6,553 nucleotides of DNA from DATAMF01 sp964472565 (GCA_964472565.1 CAYYNB010000250.1:1-6553); one strand, 5' to 3'. Counted from the stretch's first letter, positions 1 to 6,254 are shown. Notes: generated by a model not told the origin, from the sequence alone. Program-made: numbers and translations.

Positions 1-108
1 TCAGCGATATGGATCTCAGTACTCACCCACGAAGGAGAATTGGCTGGCTTCGAAGATATCGCCTACGAGATCATTGAAAGCGTCACGTATGAGGCTCCTG
101 CCGGTTAA
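1..108 (+). CDS. C-terminal end of an unidentified protein (partial)
   Basis: Frame 1 is open from the first base of the window to a TAA at 106-108 and gives 35 residues that read like a real C-terminus (mixed hydrophobic and acidic, with GFEDIAYEIIESVTYE near the end). The other two forward frames give less protein-like translations. The gene begins outside the window, so no family can be assigned. It lies 65 bp upstream of the preferred start of the next gene on the same strand, which suggests co-transcription with the envelope-protein cluster. That is inference; no promoter or terminator is obvious in the gap. Confidence 0.5.
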   Translation, partial: SAIWISVLTHEGELAGFEDIAYEIIESVTYEAPAG

Positions 109-158
109 CTTCAAGGCCCGATATGAACTGCCAATTGTTCGCAAGCAGTGACGTTCTG

Positions 159-166
159 AGAAAGGA
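159..166 (+). promoter_or_regulatory. Ribosome binding site deciding the start at 174
   Basis: AGAAAGGA lies 7 nt before the ATG at 174. The in-frame ATG at 123 has no purine-rich sequence at the right distance and would put 17 polar residues in front of the hydrophobic segment. The 174 start gives a normal positively charged N-terminus (MKNIRKP) followed directly by the membrane helix. Confidence 0.6.
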
Positions 167-173
167 TAGAAAC

Positions 174-617
174 ATGAAAAACATCAGGAAGCCGATTGTA
201 TTATTTCTCATCTTAGGCGTGTGTGGCGTTTGTGCCCTTGGTATCATTGCTATTCTAGCGCTGCTAGGGCCACGTCAGGACTTCTCAGACACAACAGTGT
301 TGACAACCAAATCTTCGCGCTTAGGTCATGATTTTTTGAGCGCGTTAAAGGATGAGGATTATGACAGAGCCTATGAGATGTTAGCGCCACATCTCCAGAG
401 AGAGATGAATACTGTAGAAATCTTCCGATCATCTCTACTGCAAAGCGGTGTAAACCCGAAATCGTGGAACTGGACTTCAAGCTCGGATAATACGGGGATA
501 GCAAATGCCGAAGTGACCATGAAAGATGGCACTCAGGCGAGTGTCACCCTTGTCGTCAGGCAGCTTCGTGATGATGGCTCGCTTGTATTGACTGAATACC
601 GTTTCTCTCGAAACTAG
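174..617 (+). CDS. Small membrane-anchored protein, paralogue 1 (NTF2-like domain suspected)
   Basis: From the preferred start this is a 147-residue protein. Residues about 2-6 are basic, residues about 8-30 form one strongly hydrophobic segment (signal anchor), and the remaining roughly 110 residues are a soluble, probably extracytoplasmic domain. That domain begins GHDFLSALKDEDYDRAYEML, a pattern typical of small NTF2-like/cystatin-like domains (DUF3887/DUF4878 type) in which a helix carries a 'gets used up by growth or binding' A-L-x-x-x-x-Y-x-x-A-Y signature; this family link is inference. Later landmarks are WNWTSS, TMKDGT and a terminal EYRFSR. The same landmarks occur in the next gene, so the two are tandem duplicates. 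Function is unknown. A longer version starting at 123 is possible but less likely. Two cysteines sit in the hydrophobic segment, but without a proper lipobox. Confidence 0.8.
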   Translation: MKNIRKPIVLFLILGVCGVCALGIIAILALLGPRQDFSDTTVLTTKSSRLGHDFLSALKDEDYDRAYEMLAPHLQREMNTVEIFRSSLLQSGVNPKSWNWTSSSDNTGIANAEVTMKDGTQASVTLVVRQLRDDGSLVLTEYRFSRN

Positions 618-753
618 GGCAGTTCCGGTATTTGAAACGTGTGGGCGACAGTTCATCGGCGAACATCATACATAATTTGGCGAGCATGTGACCGCAGCCC
701 GCGCATTGATTCGCTGTGTTATGCCAGCAATATTCGGGGGATGAATCATCCAT

Positions 754-759
754 AAGGAG
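754..759 (+). promoter_or_regulatory. Strong ribosome binding site for the gene at 766
   Basis: AAGGAG lies 6 nt before the ATG at 766, a near-consensus Shine-Dalgarno sequence at good spacing. The preceding 618-750 gap has no other convincing signal. A TTGATT (706-711) and AATATT (729-734) pair separated by 17 bp is a weak promoter possibility only. Confidence 0.65.
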
Positions 760-765
760 TTAGAC

Positions 766-1170
766 ATGAAGATCATTAAGCGGCTCATCTTTCTTCTGGG
801 TTCCATCATCGGCGGAGTAGGTCTTGCCGCGCTCATCATTATGTGGGCAGCCACGAAGGCCGGGCCAACTGAAGTTGAGAAATGGGGCAATGACTTTATG
901 AAGGCTTTGAAAGAGGAAAGGTATCAGGCGGCGTATGAGATGCTGTCCGATGAGTTGAAGGATCAGATAGGCGGTGTTGAAGAATTCCAGGCTTCACTTG
1001 CGCGGAATGACATCGCCCCCAATTCATGGTCGTGGACCTCAACCAGGATCACTGGAGTCAACGGCGAAGCGACCATGAAGGATGGCACCAGGGTTAGTGT
1101 TATCTTGACTTATGGTTGGAACGAGGCCGATGACGGAAAGTTGATTGAATACCGTTTTTTGCGGCAGTGA
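766..1170 (+). CDS. Small membrane-anchored protein, paralogue 2 (NTF2-like domain suspected)
   Basis: A 134-residue protein with a basic start (MKIIKR), a single hydrophobic segment at about residues 7-28, and a C-terminal domain of about 100 residues predicted to lie outside the membrane. It matches the previous gene along the whole soluble domain: roughly half the residues are identical by eye, including A-L-K-E/D, AYEML, a SW-x-WTS motif, TMKDGT and EYRF-x-R at the very end. The N-terminal helices are less alike, so the conserved function is in the exported domain. The 148-bp gap between the two genes and their divergence indicate an old tandem duplication. The fold is probably NTF2-like (inference from the opening helix pattern); ligand, partner and pathway are unknown. 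The next gene follows in the same direction and has its own ribosome binding site. Confidence 0.85.
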   Translation: MKIIKRLIFLLGSIIGGVGLAALIIMWAATKAGPTEVEKWGNDFMKALKEERYQAAYEMLSDELKDQIGGVEEFQASLARNDIAPNSWSWTSTRITGVNGEATMKDGTRVSVILTYGWNEADDGKLIEYRFLRQ

Positions 1171-1225
1171 GGCCAAGTGCTCTGCCCTCGTTATAAGCCT
1201 GTAGGGTATGAGATTTTCAGATAAG

Positions 1226-1235
1226 AAGGAAAGGG
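1226..1235 (+). promoter_or_regulatory. Ribosome binding site deciding the start at 1238
   Basis: AAGGAAAGGG lies immediately upstream of the ATG at 1238 and inside the longer reading frame that starts at 1208. Starting at 1238 gives a classical signal peptide beginning MKKLINLM. Starting at 1208 would add ten charged residues (MRFSDKKERV) in front of it and has a weaker upstream sequence. Confidence 0.6.
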
Positions 1236-1237
1236 TC

Positions 1238-2944
1238 ATGAAGAAACTGATTAATCTTATGATAGTTCTGCTCATCGTCGGGATATTTCCGGTACCAGAC
1301 TTCGTATGGAAGTTCGCACCTCATGCGCTAGCTCAAGGCGAACTGCCCCCCACGATCATTGTCAACACAACGCTGGACGACCCGCGCGGCTGCCCGGAAC
1401 GGTGCACCCTGCGCAGCGCGATCGCGATGGCCAGCCCTGGCGATGTGATCGGATTCGATCCTGCTGTGAGCGGTGTCCTGGTTTTGGCCCAACCACTTGT
1501 GATTGACAAGGATTTGACGATTAACGGGCCAGGGGCCGACGTATTTGCAGTTGATGGCAGCGAACGGTTTCGCGTACTGGAGATTCCGGCTGGGGTGACG
1601 GTAAACATTTCTGGGCTGACTATCCAGAATGCCGGTGACAGCGGAATCTATAATGAGGGCACGTTGACGGTTAGCGACAGCGTGTTCTTTGGCAATTCAG
1701 CAGCCAGTGGTGGCGGTATTGCGAACGGTGGCAACCTGACTATCACCAGAAGCATCTTCTCCGGCAATTCAGCCTCCAGTGGCGGCGGCATAGCTAGTTA
1801 TTTCGGCGAACTAACTATTACCGACAGCACCTTTTCCGACAATGCGGCAAGTTCTGACGGTGGTGGTGTTTTGAACTGGGGCGGACGGACCACTGTCACC
1901 AGCACCGCCTTCTCTGGCAATTCAGCAGCGAATGAGGGCGGGGGTATTCGTGATCTTGGCGATCTGACTATCATTGACAGCACATTCTCTGGCAATTCGG
2001 CGATCCGCCTTGGGGGAGGCATTGCAAGCAGCGGCATCTTGACTATCACCAGCAGCACCTTCTCGGACAATGCTGCGCAAAACGGTGGTGGCATTGATAA
2101 CCAGAAAGGCCCGACGACTATTACCAACAGTATCTTCTCGGACAATGCAGCGGGCGGTATCGGCAGTGGCATTGCGAACGATGGCATACTGACCATCGCC
2201 AACAGCACATTTTCTGGCAATTCAGCAGGCAGTAGCGGAGGCGGCATTGCGAACGGTGGCAACCTGACTATCACCAGAAGCATCTTCTCCGGCAATTCAG
2301 CAGAAGATGGCGGCGGCGGCATCACAAGCTGGGACACATTAATCGTCACAGATAGCACGTTTTCTGGCAATTCAGCAGGTCACCAGGGTGGTGGCATCAA
2401 CAATTATCAGAGTACGCTGTTCATCGTCAACAGCACTTTCTCTGGCAATTCAACGAACTACGGTGGGGCTATTTCAACCGGCAGAAGGAACACCGTCATC
2501 GTCAATGGCACCCTTAACGGTAATTCAGCGAATATTCGCGGCGGCGGTGTTTTTATTGGAGAAAACGGCGCAATAGATCTGAGCAACAGCATTGTCGCAG
2601 GGAATGCCGCAGCCGAAGGGCCTGACATCTTCGGCGAAGTCAATTCGTTGTCCGGCAATCTGGTTGGTGATCCTCAGGGGGTATTAGGCTTGTGGGCCAG
2701 CGATCTGCTGGAGGGCGATCTGCTGCTCGGCCCATTGGCGGATAATGGTGGGCCGACGCAGACAATGGCGCTCTTGGCGGGCAGTCCGGCAATTGACGCG
2801 ATCTCTGCGGAATACTGCGTATGGGATGACGATAGCGATCCTGATACACCACCTGTGCCGCTGCTCACCGACCAGCGCGGCGCACCACGTACCGGGCCAT
2901 GCGATATCGGAGCCTTTGAGTTTGGGGCAGTGCCGCCGGGATGA
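1238..2944 (+). CDS. Secreted parallel beta-helix protein with CSLREX-type N-terminus and choice-of-anchor Q C-terminus
   Basis: From the preferred start the product is 568 residues. Residues 1 to about 33 form a signal peptide with a likely cleavage after ALA before QGELPP. A CSLREX-like region follows (NTTLDD, then CPERCTLRSAIAMA, a variant of the usual CSLREAI with two cysteines nearby). From about residue 130 to 460 the chain is a run of coils of the form LTIT-x-STFSGNSA-x-x-GGGI, the mark of a pectate-lyase-like right-handed beta-helix. Thirteen G/D-N-S/A-A turns start at 1691, 1763, 1838, 1916, 1991, 2066, 2141, 2216, 2291, 2366, 2444, 2519 and 2600, a spacing of 24-27 residues, mostly exactly 25. 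The end (GPLADNGGPTQTMALL, GSPAIDA, DQRGAPRTGPCDIGAFEF) is the choice-of-anchor Q domain. No anchor follows: the protein stops a few residues later (AVPPG) with no membrane helix or sorting signal. Such proteins are surface or secreted adhesin/polysaccharide-related proteins; substrate unknown, and no catalytic residues can be claimed. Confidence 0.9.
   Translation: MKKLINLMIVLLIVGIFPVPDFVWKFAPHALAQGELPPTIIVNTTLDDPRGCPERCTLRSAIAMASPGDVIGFDPAVSGVLVLAQPLVIDKDLTINGPGADVFAVDGSERFRVLEIPAGVTVNISGLTIQNAGDSGIYNEGTLTVSDSVFFGNSAASGGGIANGGNLTITRSIFSGNSASSGGGIASYFGELTITDSTFSDNAASSDGGGVLNWGGRTTVTSTAFSGNSAANEGGGIRDLGDLTIIDSTFSGNSAIRLGGGIASSGILTITSSTFSDNAAQNGGGIDNQKGPTTITNSIFSDNAAGGIGSGIANDGILTIANSTFSGNSAGSSGGGIANGGNLTITRSIFSGNSAEDGGGGITSWDTLIVTDSTFSGNSAGHQGGGINNYQSTLFIVNSTFSGNSTNYGGAISTGRRNTVIVNGTLNGNSANIRGGGVFIGENGAIDLSNSIVAGNAAAEGPDIFGEVNSLSGNLVGDPQGVLGLWASDLLEGDLLLGPLADNGGPTQTMALLAGSPAIDAISAEYCVWDDDSDPDTPPVPLLTDQRGAPRTGPCDIGAFEFGAVPPG
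1718..1773 (+). repeat. 56-bp exact direct repeat, copy 1
   Basis: These 56 bases recur without change at 2246-2301, 528 bp (176 codons) downstream in the same frame, encoding IANGGNLTITRSIFSGNSA in both. With single mismatches and a one-codon difference, the similarity extends upstream to about 1691. Other coils of the beta-helix share protein pattern but not this much DNA, so this pair looks like a recent duplication or gene conversion. Confidence 0.9.
2246..2301 (+). repeat. 56-bp exact direct repeat, copy 2
   Basis: Second copy of the sequence at 1718-1773, seven coils further along the beta-helix and in the same frame. The bases just outside differ (T at 1717 against C at 2245; C at 1774 against A at 2302), which defines the exact block. 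Confidence 0.9.
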
Positions 2945-3024
2945 TCTTATTCCACACCTACAAAGTGTTGACCTAGTTGAGCACTGTGGTTTGCGCGCCG
3001 TTTTGCAGACCTGCGGGTGAAAAC

Positions 3025-3097
3025 AAAACAGGGAAGCAGGTTAAGCTGCCTCAACTTCCTGGGAAAGAATGGGACGTGCTAAACCTGCTCCTGTTTT
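3025..3097. terminator. Interrupted inverted repeat with T run: possible terminator or small mobile remnant
   Basis: AAAACAGG (3025-3032) pairs with CCTGTTTT (3090-3097), and AGCAGGTT (3035-3042) pairs with AACCTGCT (3082-3089). The only interruption is a two-base bulge (GA, 3033-3034). The right arm ends in TTTTT (3094-3098), so transcripts from the beta-helix gene could form a 16-bp stem followed by a U run. The 39-nt loop is long for an intrinsic terminator, and it lies about 80 bp after the stop codon, so a MITE-like or other mobile remnant with terminal inverted repeats is an alternative. I saw no clear target duplication at its edges. The rest of the 2945-3228 gap shows no gene. Confidence 0.45.
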
Positions 3098-3161
3098 TGA
3101 ACGCTCGATCATGCTCCACCGAATCGACGACATTGCTTCGTTGTGGACAGGTCGATTGCTA

Positions 3162-3191
3162 TTCAACACAGCGACCGAAATGAGGTATCAT
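3162..3191 (+). promoter_or_regulatory. Weak promoter candidate for the restriction-modification operon
   Basis: TTCAAC (3162-3167) and TATCAT (3186-3191) are separated by 18 bp. The -10 is reasonable and the -35 is poor. Transcription would begin near 3198, giving a leader of about 30 nt, close to the short palindrome TGTATACA (3201-3208). The methyltransferase must have a promoter after the inverted repeat if that repeat terminates transcription; this is the best candidate I see. Confidence 0.25.
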
Positions 3192-3228
3192 TAGAACAAC
3201 TGTATACAACTCAACCATAGAGACACCG

Positions 3229-4860
3229 ATGGAAGTACAGATCAGATACAACGTGGTCGAGGATAGTTTTCGGGCCGGTCAGCAAATTCTTGCCCAGCGA
3301 TCCAATGAATACCGCAAACAATATGGGCAGTACCTGACTCCGCCCCCTCTGGCCCGTTTTATGGCAAACCGATTGGGATCAATTCCGAATGGGAGCCGCA
3401 TCCTTGATCCTGCCATTGGTTCTGGCACACTGATCTGTGCCGTGATCGAGAACCTGATAGCTCGTCACGAACCGTGTGAAATCTGGGTAGATGGGTATGA
3501 AATTGACACGGAACTGGTTCAAGTTGCACGAGAAATACTTCAGAATGCAATCGAAATCGCCCAGACACATAACATCAAGATCCATGCTCGCCTGATCGAA
3601 GCTGATTTCGTGCTGGATGGCATCGACACGCTCTGGCCCGCGCTGCTTCCAATAGATCACGGTCCACAACTGCACCATGCCTACCAGTTTATCATCGCGA
3701 ACCCTCCATATTTCAAGCTGAATAAAGATGATCCTCGCACACGAGCGACAAAAGATCGCCTGCCGGGCAATACCAACATCTACACGTTGTTTATGGGATT
3801 GACAGCACGGTTGTTATCTCCAGGTGGCCGGGCCTGCTTCATCGTTCCCCGCAGTTTCTGTTCAGGGGCGTATTTCGGCGCATTCCGAAAAGACTTCCTG
3901 AAGCACACCGTCCCAACCGGCGTGCATCTGTTTGAGTCACGGCAAGATGCGTTCAAAACGGATGATGTGCTTCAAGAAAATGTCATTGTTTCGTTCCGGC
4001 ACAGAACCGATGCTGAACAGCCGCAGAGCCTTGATATTTCTGTCTCACGTGATTTGTCGGATCTTGCGCCCAACCAAGTTGGCAACGCCGTTTCGATGGA
4101 GCACTTTATTGGTCGTCGCGGTCGAGATCTCATCTTTCGACTGCCTACCAGCGAACTTGACGAGCGCCTTATTGACGTGATCGACAGCTGGCAGGGTTCG
4201 CTAGGCAAATTCGGTCTGGAGATCTCTACCGGGCCAATCGTCCCCTTTCGCGCCAAGGCTTCTCTCACATCAGAACAAGATGTTCATCTGGGTCGTGCCG
4301 TGCCGTTGTTGTGGATGCAGAACGTGCAGCCGCAACATGTCGCATGGCCGGTCAGCAATGGGAAGCGCACGAAATCTCAGGGATTTCTGGTCAGTGGAAA
4401 AGAATCGGATCAACTGGTGCCTGCCGCCAATTACGTGCTGCTGAGGCGCTTCAGCGCGAAAGAAGAACCCCGGCGTTTGATCGCCGCACCATTCCTTGCC
4501 TCCGATTACGACTATCAACAGGTAGGGCTGGAAAATCACTTGAACTACATCTACCGGCGACAAGGGCAGCTTGATGATGTGGAAACCGTAGGGTTATCGG
4601 CATTGTTGAATAGCGGCCTGATCGACCGGTATTTCCGCATTTCCAATGGCAACACCCAGGTCAATGCCACAGAGCTGAGAGCCTTGCCCTTGCCTTCATG
4701 GAATAGCATAACCCTGATAGGCAGCCAGGTACTAAAACATAGCAATTCGCAGGCTTCTGCAGACCTTGATGCTATCGTTACGCAGGCGCTTCAACAAGCC
4801 GAAATACTACCTTTGGATTTTCCCGTCATCAGGGAGACACGAACTTCATGGGGAAAATAG
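3229..4860 (+). CDS. Type II N6-adenine DNA methyltransferase, BsuBI/PstI-type
   Basis: A 543-residue enzyme that transfers a methyl group from S-adenosylmethionine to the N6 of adenine in its recognition site, protecting host DNA from the partner endonuclease encoded next. Motif X is visible at about residues 32-46 (YGQYLTPPPLARFMA), the cofactor-binding motif I at 58-68 (ILDPAIGSGTL) and the catalytic motif IV at 158-162 (NPPYF). The target-recognition region then fills the C-terminal half, from about residue 290. This order (motif I, catalytic motif, target recognition) is the gamma class, to which M.PstI and M.BsuBI belong. It is somewhat longer than those enzymes (about 500 residues). 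The start at 3229 is the first ATG, keeps the roughly 30 residues normally found before motif X, and lacks a strong ribosome binding site. Recognition of CTGCAG is inferred from the partner endonuclease family. A single CTGCAG lies inside this gene at 4757-4762. The gene appears intact. Confidence 0.9.
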   Translation: MEVQIRYNVVEDSFRAGQQILAQRSNEYRKQYGQYLTPPPLARFMANRLGSIPNGSRILDPAIGSGTLICAVIENLIARHEPCEIWVDGYEIDTELVQVAREILQNAIEIAQTHNIKIHARLIEADFVLDGIDTLWPALLPIDHGPQLHHAYQFIIANPPYFKLNKDDPRTRATKDRLPGNTNIYTLFMGLTARLLSPGGRACFIVPRSFCSGAYFGAFRKDFLKHTVPTGVHLFESRQDAFKTDDVLQENVIVSFRHRTDAEQPQSLDISVSRDLSDLAPNQVGNAVSMEHFIGRRGRDLIFRLPTSELDERLIDVIDSWQGSLGKFGLEISTGPIVPFRAKASLTSEQDVHLGRAVPLLWMQNVQPQHVAWPVSNGKRTKSQGFLVSGKESDQLVPAANYVLLRRFSAKEEPRRLIAAPFLASDYDYQQVGLENHLNYIYRRQGQLDDVETVGLSALLNSGLIDRYFRISNGNTQVNATELRALPLPSWNSITLIGSQVLKHSNSQASADLDAIVTQALQQAEILPLDFPVIRETRTSWGK

Positions 4861-5777
4861 AAGAAGCTCAAGAGATATTAGGTGTACTTGGATTACCCCG
4901 CGCACAACAAAACGAAATCTCCGCCCTGACACTGCTTGCACTGGCTCAATTGGCTGAAGACAGACCGTGGGCCGAGGCCAGCCAACCAAGTGTGAGAATT
5001 CATGACATTCTCATCGAGATCGAGCGGCTTTACGGGCGTACCTACGCAGAAAACACGCGCGAATCAATTCGTCGCCAGGTCGTTCATCAATTCACGCAGG
5101 CAGGAATAGTGCTCAAAAATCCCGACGATCCTGCGCTCGCCACCAACAGCCCTCGAACCCACTATGCGTTAACCGATGCAGCCCTTCAGGCTATTCGCGC
5201 CTTCGACAGCCCTCGATGGCAGCTGGCTGCCGAAAACTTCATCCGGTCGAAAGGTACGCTGCTGGAGCTATACCAGAAACGGCTTGATCAACATAGGGTC
5301 CCGCTGATTTACCAGGGGCAGGTATATCAGCTCTCGCCGGGCAAACACAACGAATTGCAGGTGGCTGTAATCGACGAATTCGGCCCCCGGTTTGCGCCTG
5401 GTGCTCGATTGTTCTACCTGGGTGATACGGCAAACAAAACCCTGCTGCTGGATGAGGAAGGTTTCCGGAGTCTGGGAATTCCTGTCCCCGACAAAGATAA
5501 ACTGCCGGACATTGTTCTATTTGATGAAGAACGCAACTGGCTGTTTCTGATCGAAGCCGTGACTTCGCATGGTCCGGTTTCCCCCAAGCGTTATGTTGAA
5601 CTCGAAGAAGTTCTGGCTGACTGCACTGCGGGGCGGGTTTATGTCAGTGCCTTTCCCGACTTCGCGACGTTCAAGAGTTTTCTCACTGAAATTGCCTGGG
5701 ACACCGAAGTGTGGTTGAGTGAAATGCCGGATCACATGATCCACTTCAACGGTGATCGTTTCCTGGGTCCACGCTAA
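4848..5777 (+). CDS. Type II restriction endonuclease, BsuBI/PstI family
   Basis: A 309-residue endonuclease, close to the length of R.BsuBI and R.PstI (just over 310-325), expected to cut CTGCAG unless it is methylated. Residues 1 to about 120 form the helical, HTH-like N-terminal domain of the family. The C-terminal catalytic domain carries PDIVLF (P220, D221), then LIEAVTSHGPVSPKR (E236 onward) and ends with HMIHFNGDRFLGPR; this closing signature and SHGP-x-SPKR are highly characteristic of the family. The active site is a PD-(D/E)xK variant: D221 and E236 are in place, but the residue two after E236 is valine (V238), not lysine, so another residue must take that role. The ATG overlaps the end of the methyltransferase gene by 13 nt, giving translational coupling with the methyltransferase made first. 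AGGGAG at 4831-4836 is the likely ribosome binding site, with long spacing. Specificity is inferred from family membership. No frameshift or truncation is seen. Confidence 0.93.
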   Translation: MGKIEEAQEILGVLGLPRAQQNEISALTLLALAQLAEDRPWAEASQPSVRIHDILIEIERLYGRTYAENTRESIRRQVVHQFTQAGIVLKNPDDPALATNSPRTHYALTDAALQAIRAFDSPRWQLAAENFIRSKGTLLELYQKRLDQHRVPLIYQGQVYQLSPGKHNELQVAVIDEFGPRFAPGARLFYLGDTANKTLLLDEEGFRSLGIPVPDKDKLPDIVLFDEERNWLFLIEAVTSHGPVSPKRYVELEEVLADCTAGRVYVSAFPDFATFKSFLTEIAWDTEVWLSEMPDHMIHFNGDRFLGPR

Positions 5778-5803
5778 TGGCATGCTCAGAACGCAACGAA
5801 ATA

Positions 5804-5838
5804 AACACCGGGCAGCCCACAGTGAGCCGCCCGGTGTT
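5804..5838. terminator. Bidirectional terminator hairpin between convergent genes
   Basis: AACACCGGGC (5804-5813) and GCCCGGTGTT (5829-5838) are perfect 10-bp arms around a 15-nt loop. The structure lies 27 bp after the endonuclease stop and 78 bp beyond the HU-like stop on the other strand. Read on the minus strand the stem is followed by a T-rich stretch (TTTATTTCGTT), the better terminator direction, so it most clearly serves the HU-like gene. On the plus strand there is only a short TT tail. Confidence 0.7.
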
Positions 5839-5915
5839 GCATTCACGCACTGACCGCCACCGGCGCGAGATCATCATCGCCGCGCGGCGGGTGCGTTGCG
5901 GGGCTCAGTCAGGCA

Positions 5916-6227
5916 TTACTGCACACGTTCCTGTTGTTCCTCGTGGCAGCGCTGGCGGAACGCCTCAAACAGCCGAATACGGGTTCTCAACCTCCAACCT
6001 GCCGGACGTGGAATACGCACGCCACCTGGCCCAATCGCCTGCAAGGTGCCGTGCCCTTCCTCGCGGCTGATCTGGATTTTCCCGATGCCGTACAACTCGA
6101 CCTGCTCCCCGCGTGCGATTTCCTCAGCAAGCGCTTCGAAGTAGCGCTCGACCGCTTCGCGGACCAGCTTCTGAGTGAACGCTCGTTTCTGGCGGGCGAC
6201 CAATGCGACTCTGTCGGTGTGTTTCAC
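5916..6227 (-). CDS. Divergent HU/IHF-family DNA-binding protein
   Basis: A 103-residue basic protein starting at GTG (6227-6225), supported by AAGGAG 8 nt upstream on the minus strand (6241-6236). It follows the HU plan: an N-terminal helix pair (FTQKLVREAVERYFEALAEE), the turn and strand that match the family's G-E-x-V-x-L-x-G-F-G-x-F signature (here GEQVELYGIGKIQI, with Ile and Lys replacing the Phe and Thr), a basic beta-arm region with prolines (GPGGVRIPRP), and a C-terminal helix. HU proteins bind and bend DNA as dimers and compact the nucleoid or assist recombination and replication. The usual arm motif GRNP is not recognisable and there are extra residues at the end (HEEQQERVQ), so this is a divergent member, perhaps phage- or element-like rather than the housekeeping HU. 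It converges on the restriction operon and is preceded by a dense repeat cluster. Confidence 0.75.
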   Translation of the reverse strand: MKHTDRVALVARQKRAFTQKLVREAVERYFEALAEEIARGEQVELYGIGKIQISREEGHGTLQAIGPGGVRIPRPAGWRLRTRIRLFEAFRQRCHEEQQERVQ

Positions 6228-6235
6228 CGTGATTG

Positions 6236-6241
6236 CTCCTT
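6236..6241 (-). promoter_or_regulatory. Ribosome binding site supporting the GTG start of the HU-like gene
   Basis: On the minus strand this reads AAGGAG, 8 nt before the GTG at 6227. No ATG is available in frame nearby, so the GTG start is well supported. Confidence 0.7.
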
Positions 6242-6254
6242 TTCGTCCATAGAA

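Noticed and set aside
123..173. Start of the first small membrane protein at the ATG at 123
   Set aside because: There is no ribosome binding site at useful spacing, and it would add 17 mostly polar residues in front of a normal signal anchor; the ATG at 174 is better supported.
210..245. Lipoprotein lipobox in the first small membrane protein
   Set aside because: The two cysteines in the hydrophobic segment are preceded by L-G-V and G-V, which do not fit the lipobox rule (small residue directly before Cys), and hydrophobic residues continue well after them.
1798..2370. Long minus-strand open frame opposite the beta-helix gene (190 codons, proline-rich)
   Set aside because: It is the complement of the repetitive GNSA/GGGI coils; its PPP and ENVLL periodicity mirrors the plus-strand repeat, and the plus-strand protein has a full signal peptide and domain architecture.
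1691..2620. CRISPR-like or minisatellite array
   Set aside because: The periodic sequence is coding, imperfect, in frame and explained by beta-helix coils; there are no unique spacers between constant repeats.
5878..5889. CGCCGCGCGGCG palindrome in the convergent gap
   Set aside because: A perfect 12-bp palindrome, but made only of C and G in a GC-rich stretch, with no T run and no second copy seen; likely chance.
5792..5900. CGCAACG / CGTTGCG long-range inverted repeat around the terminator
   Set aside because: Seven-base arms nearly 100 bp apart are expected by chance and do not add to the clear hairpin inside.
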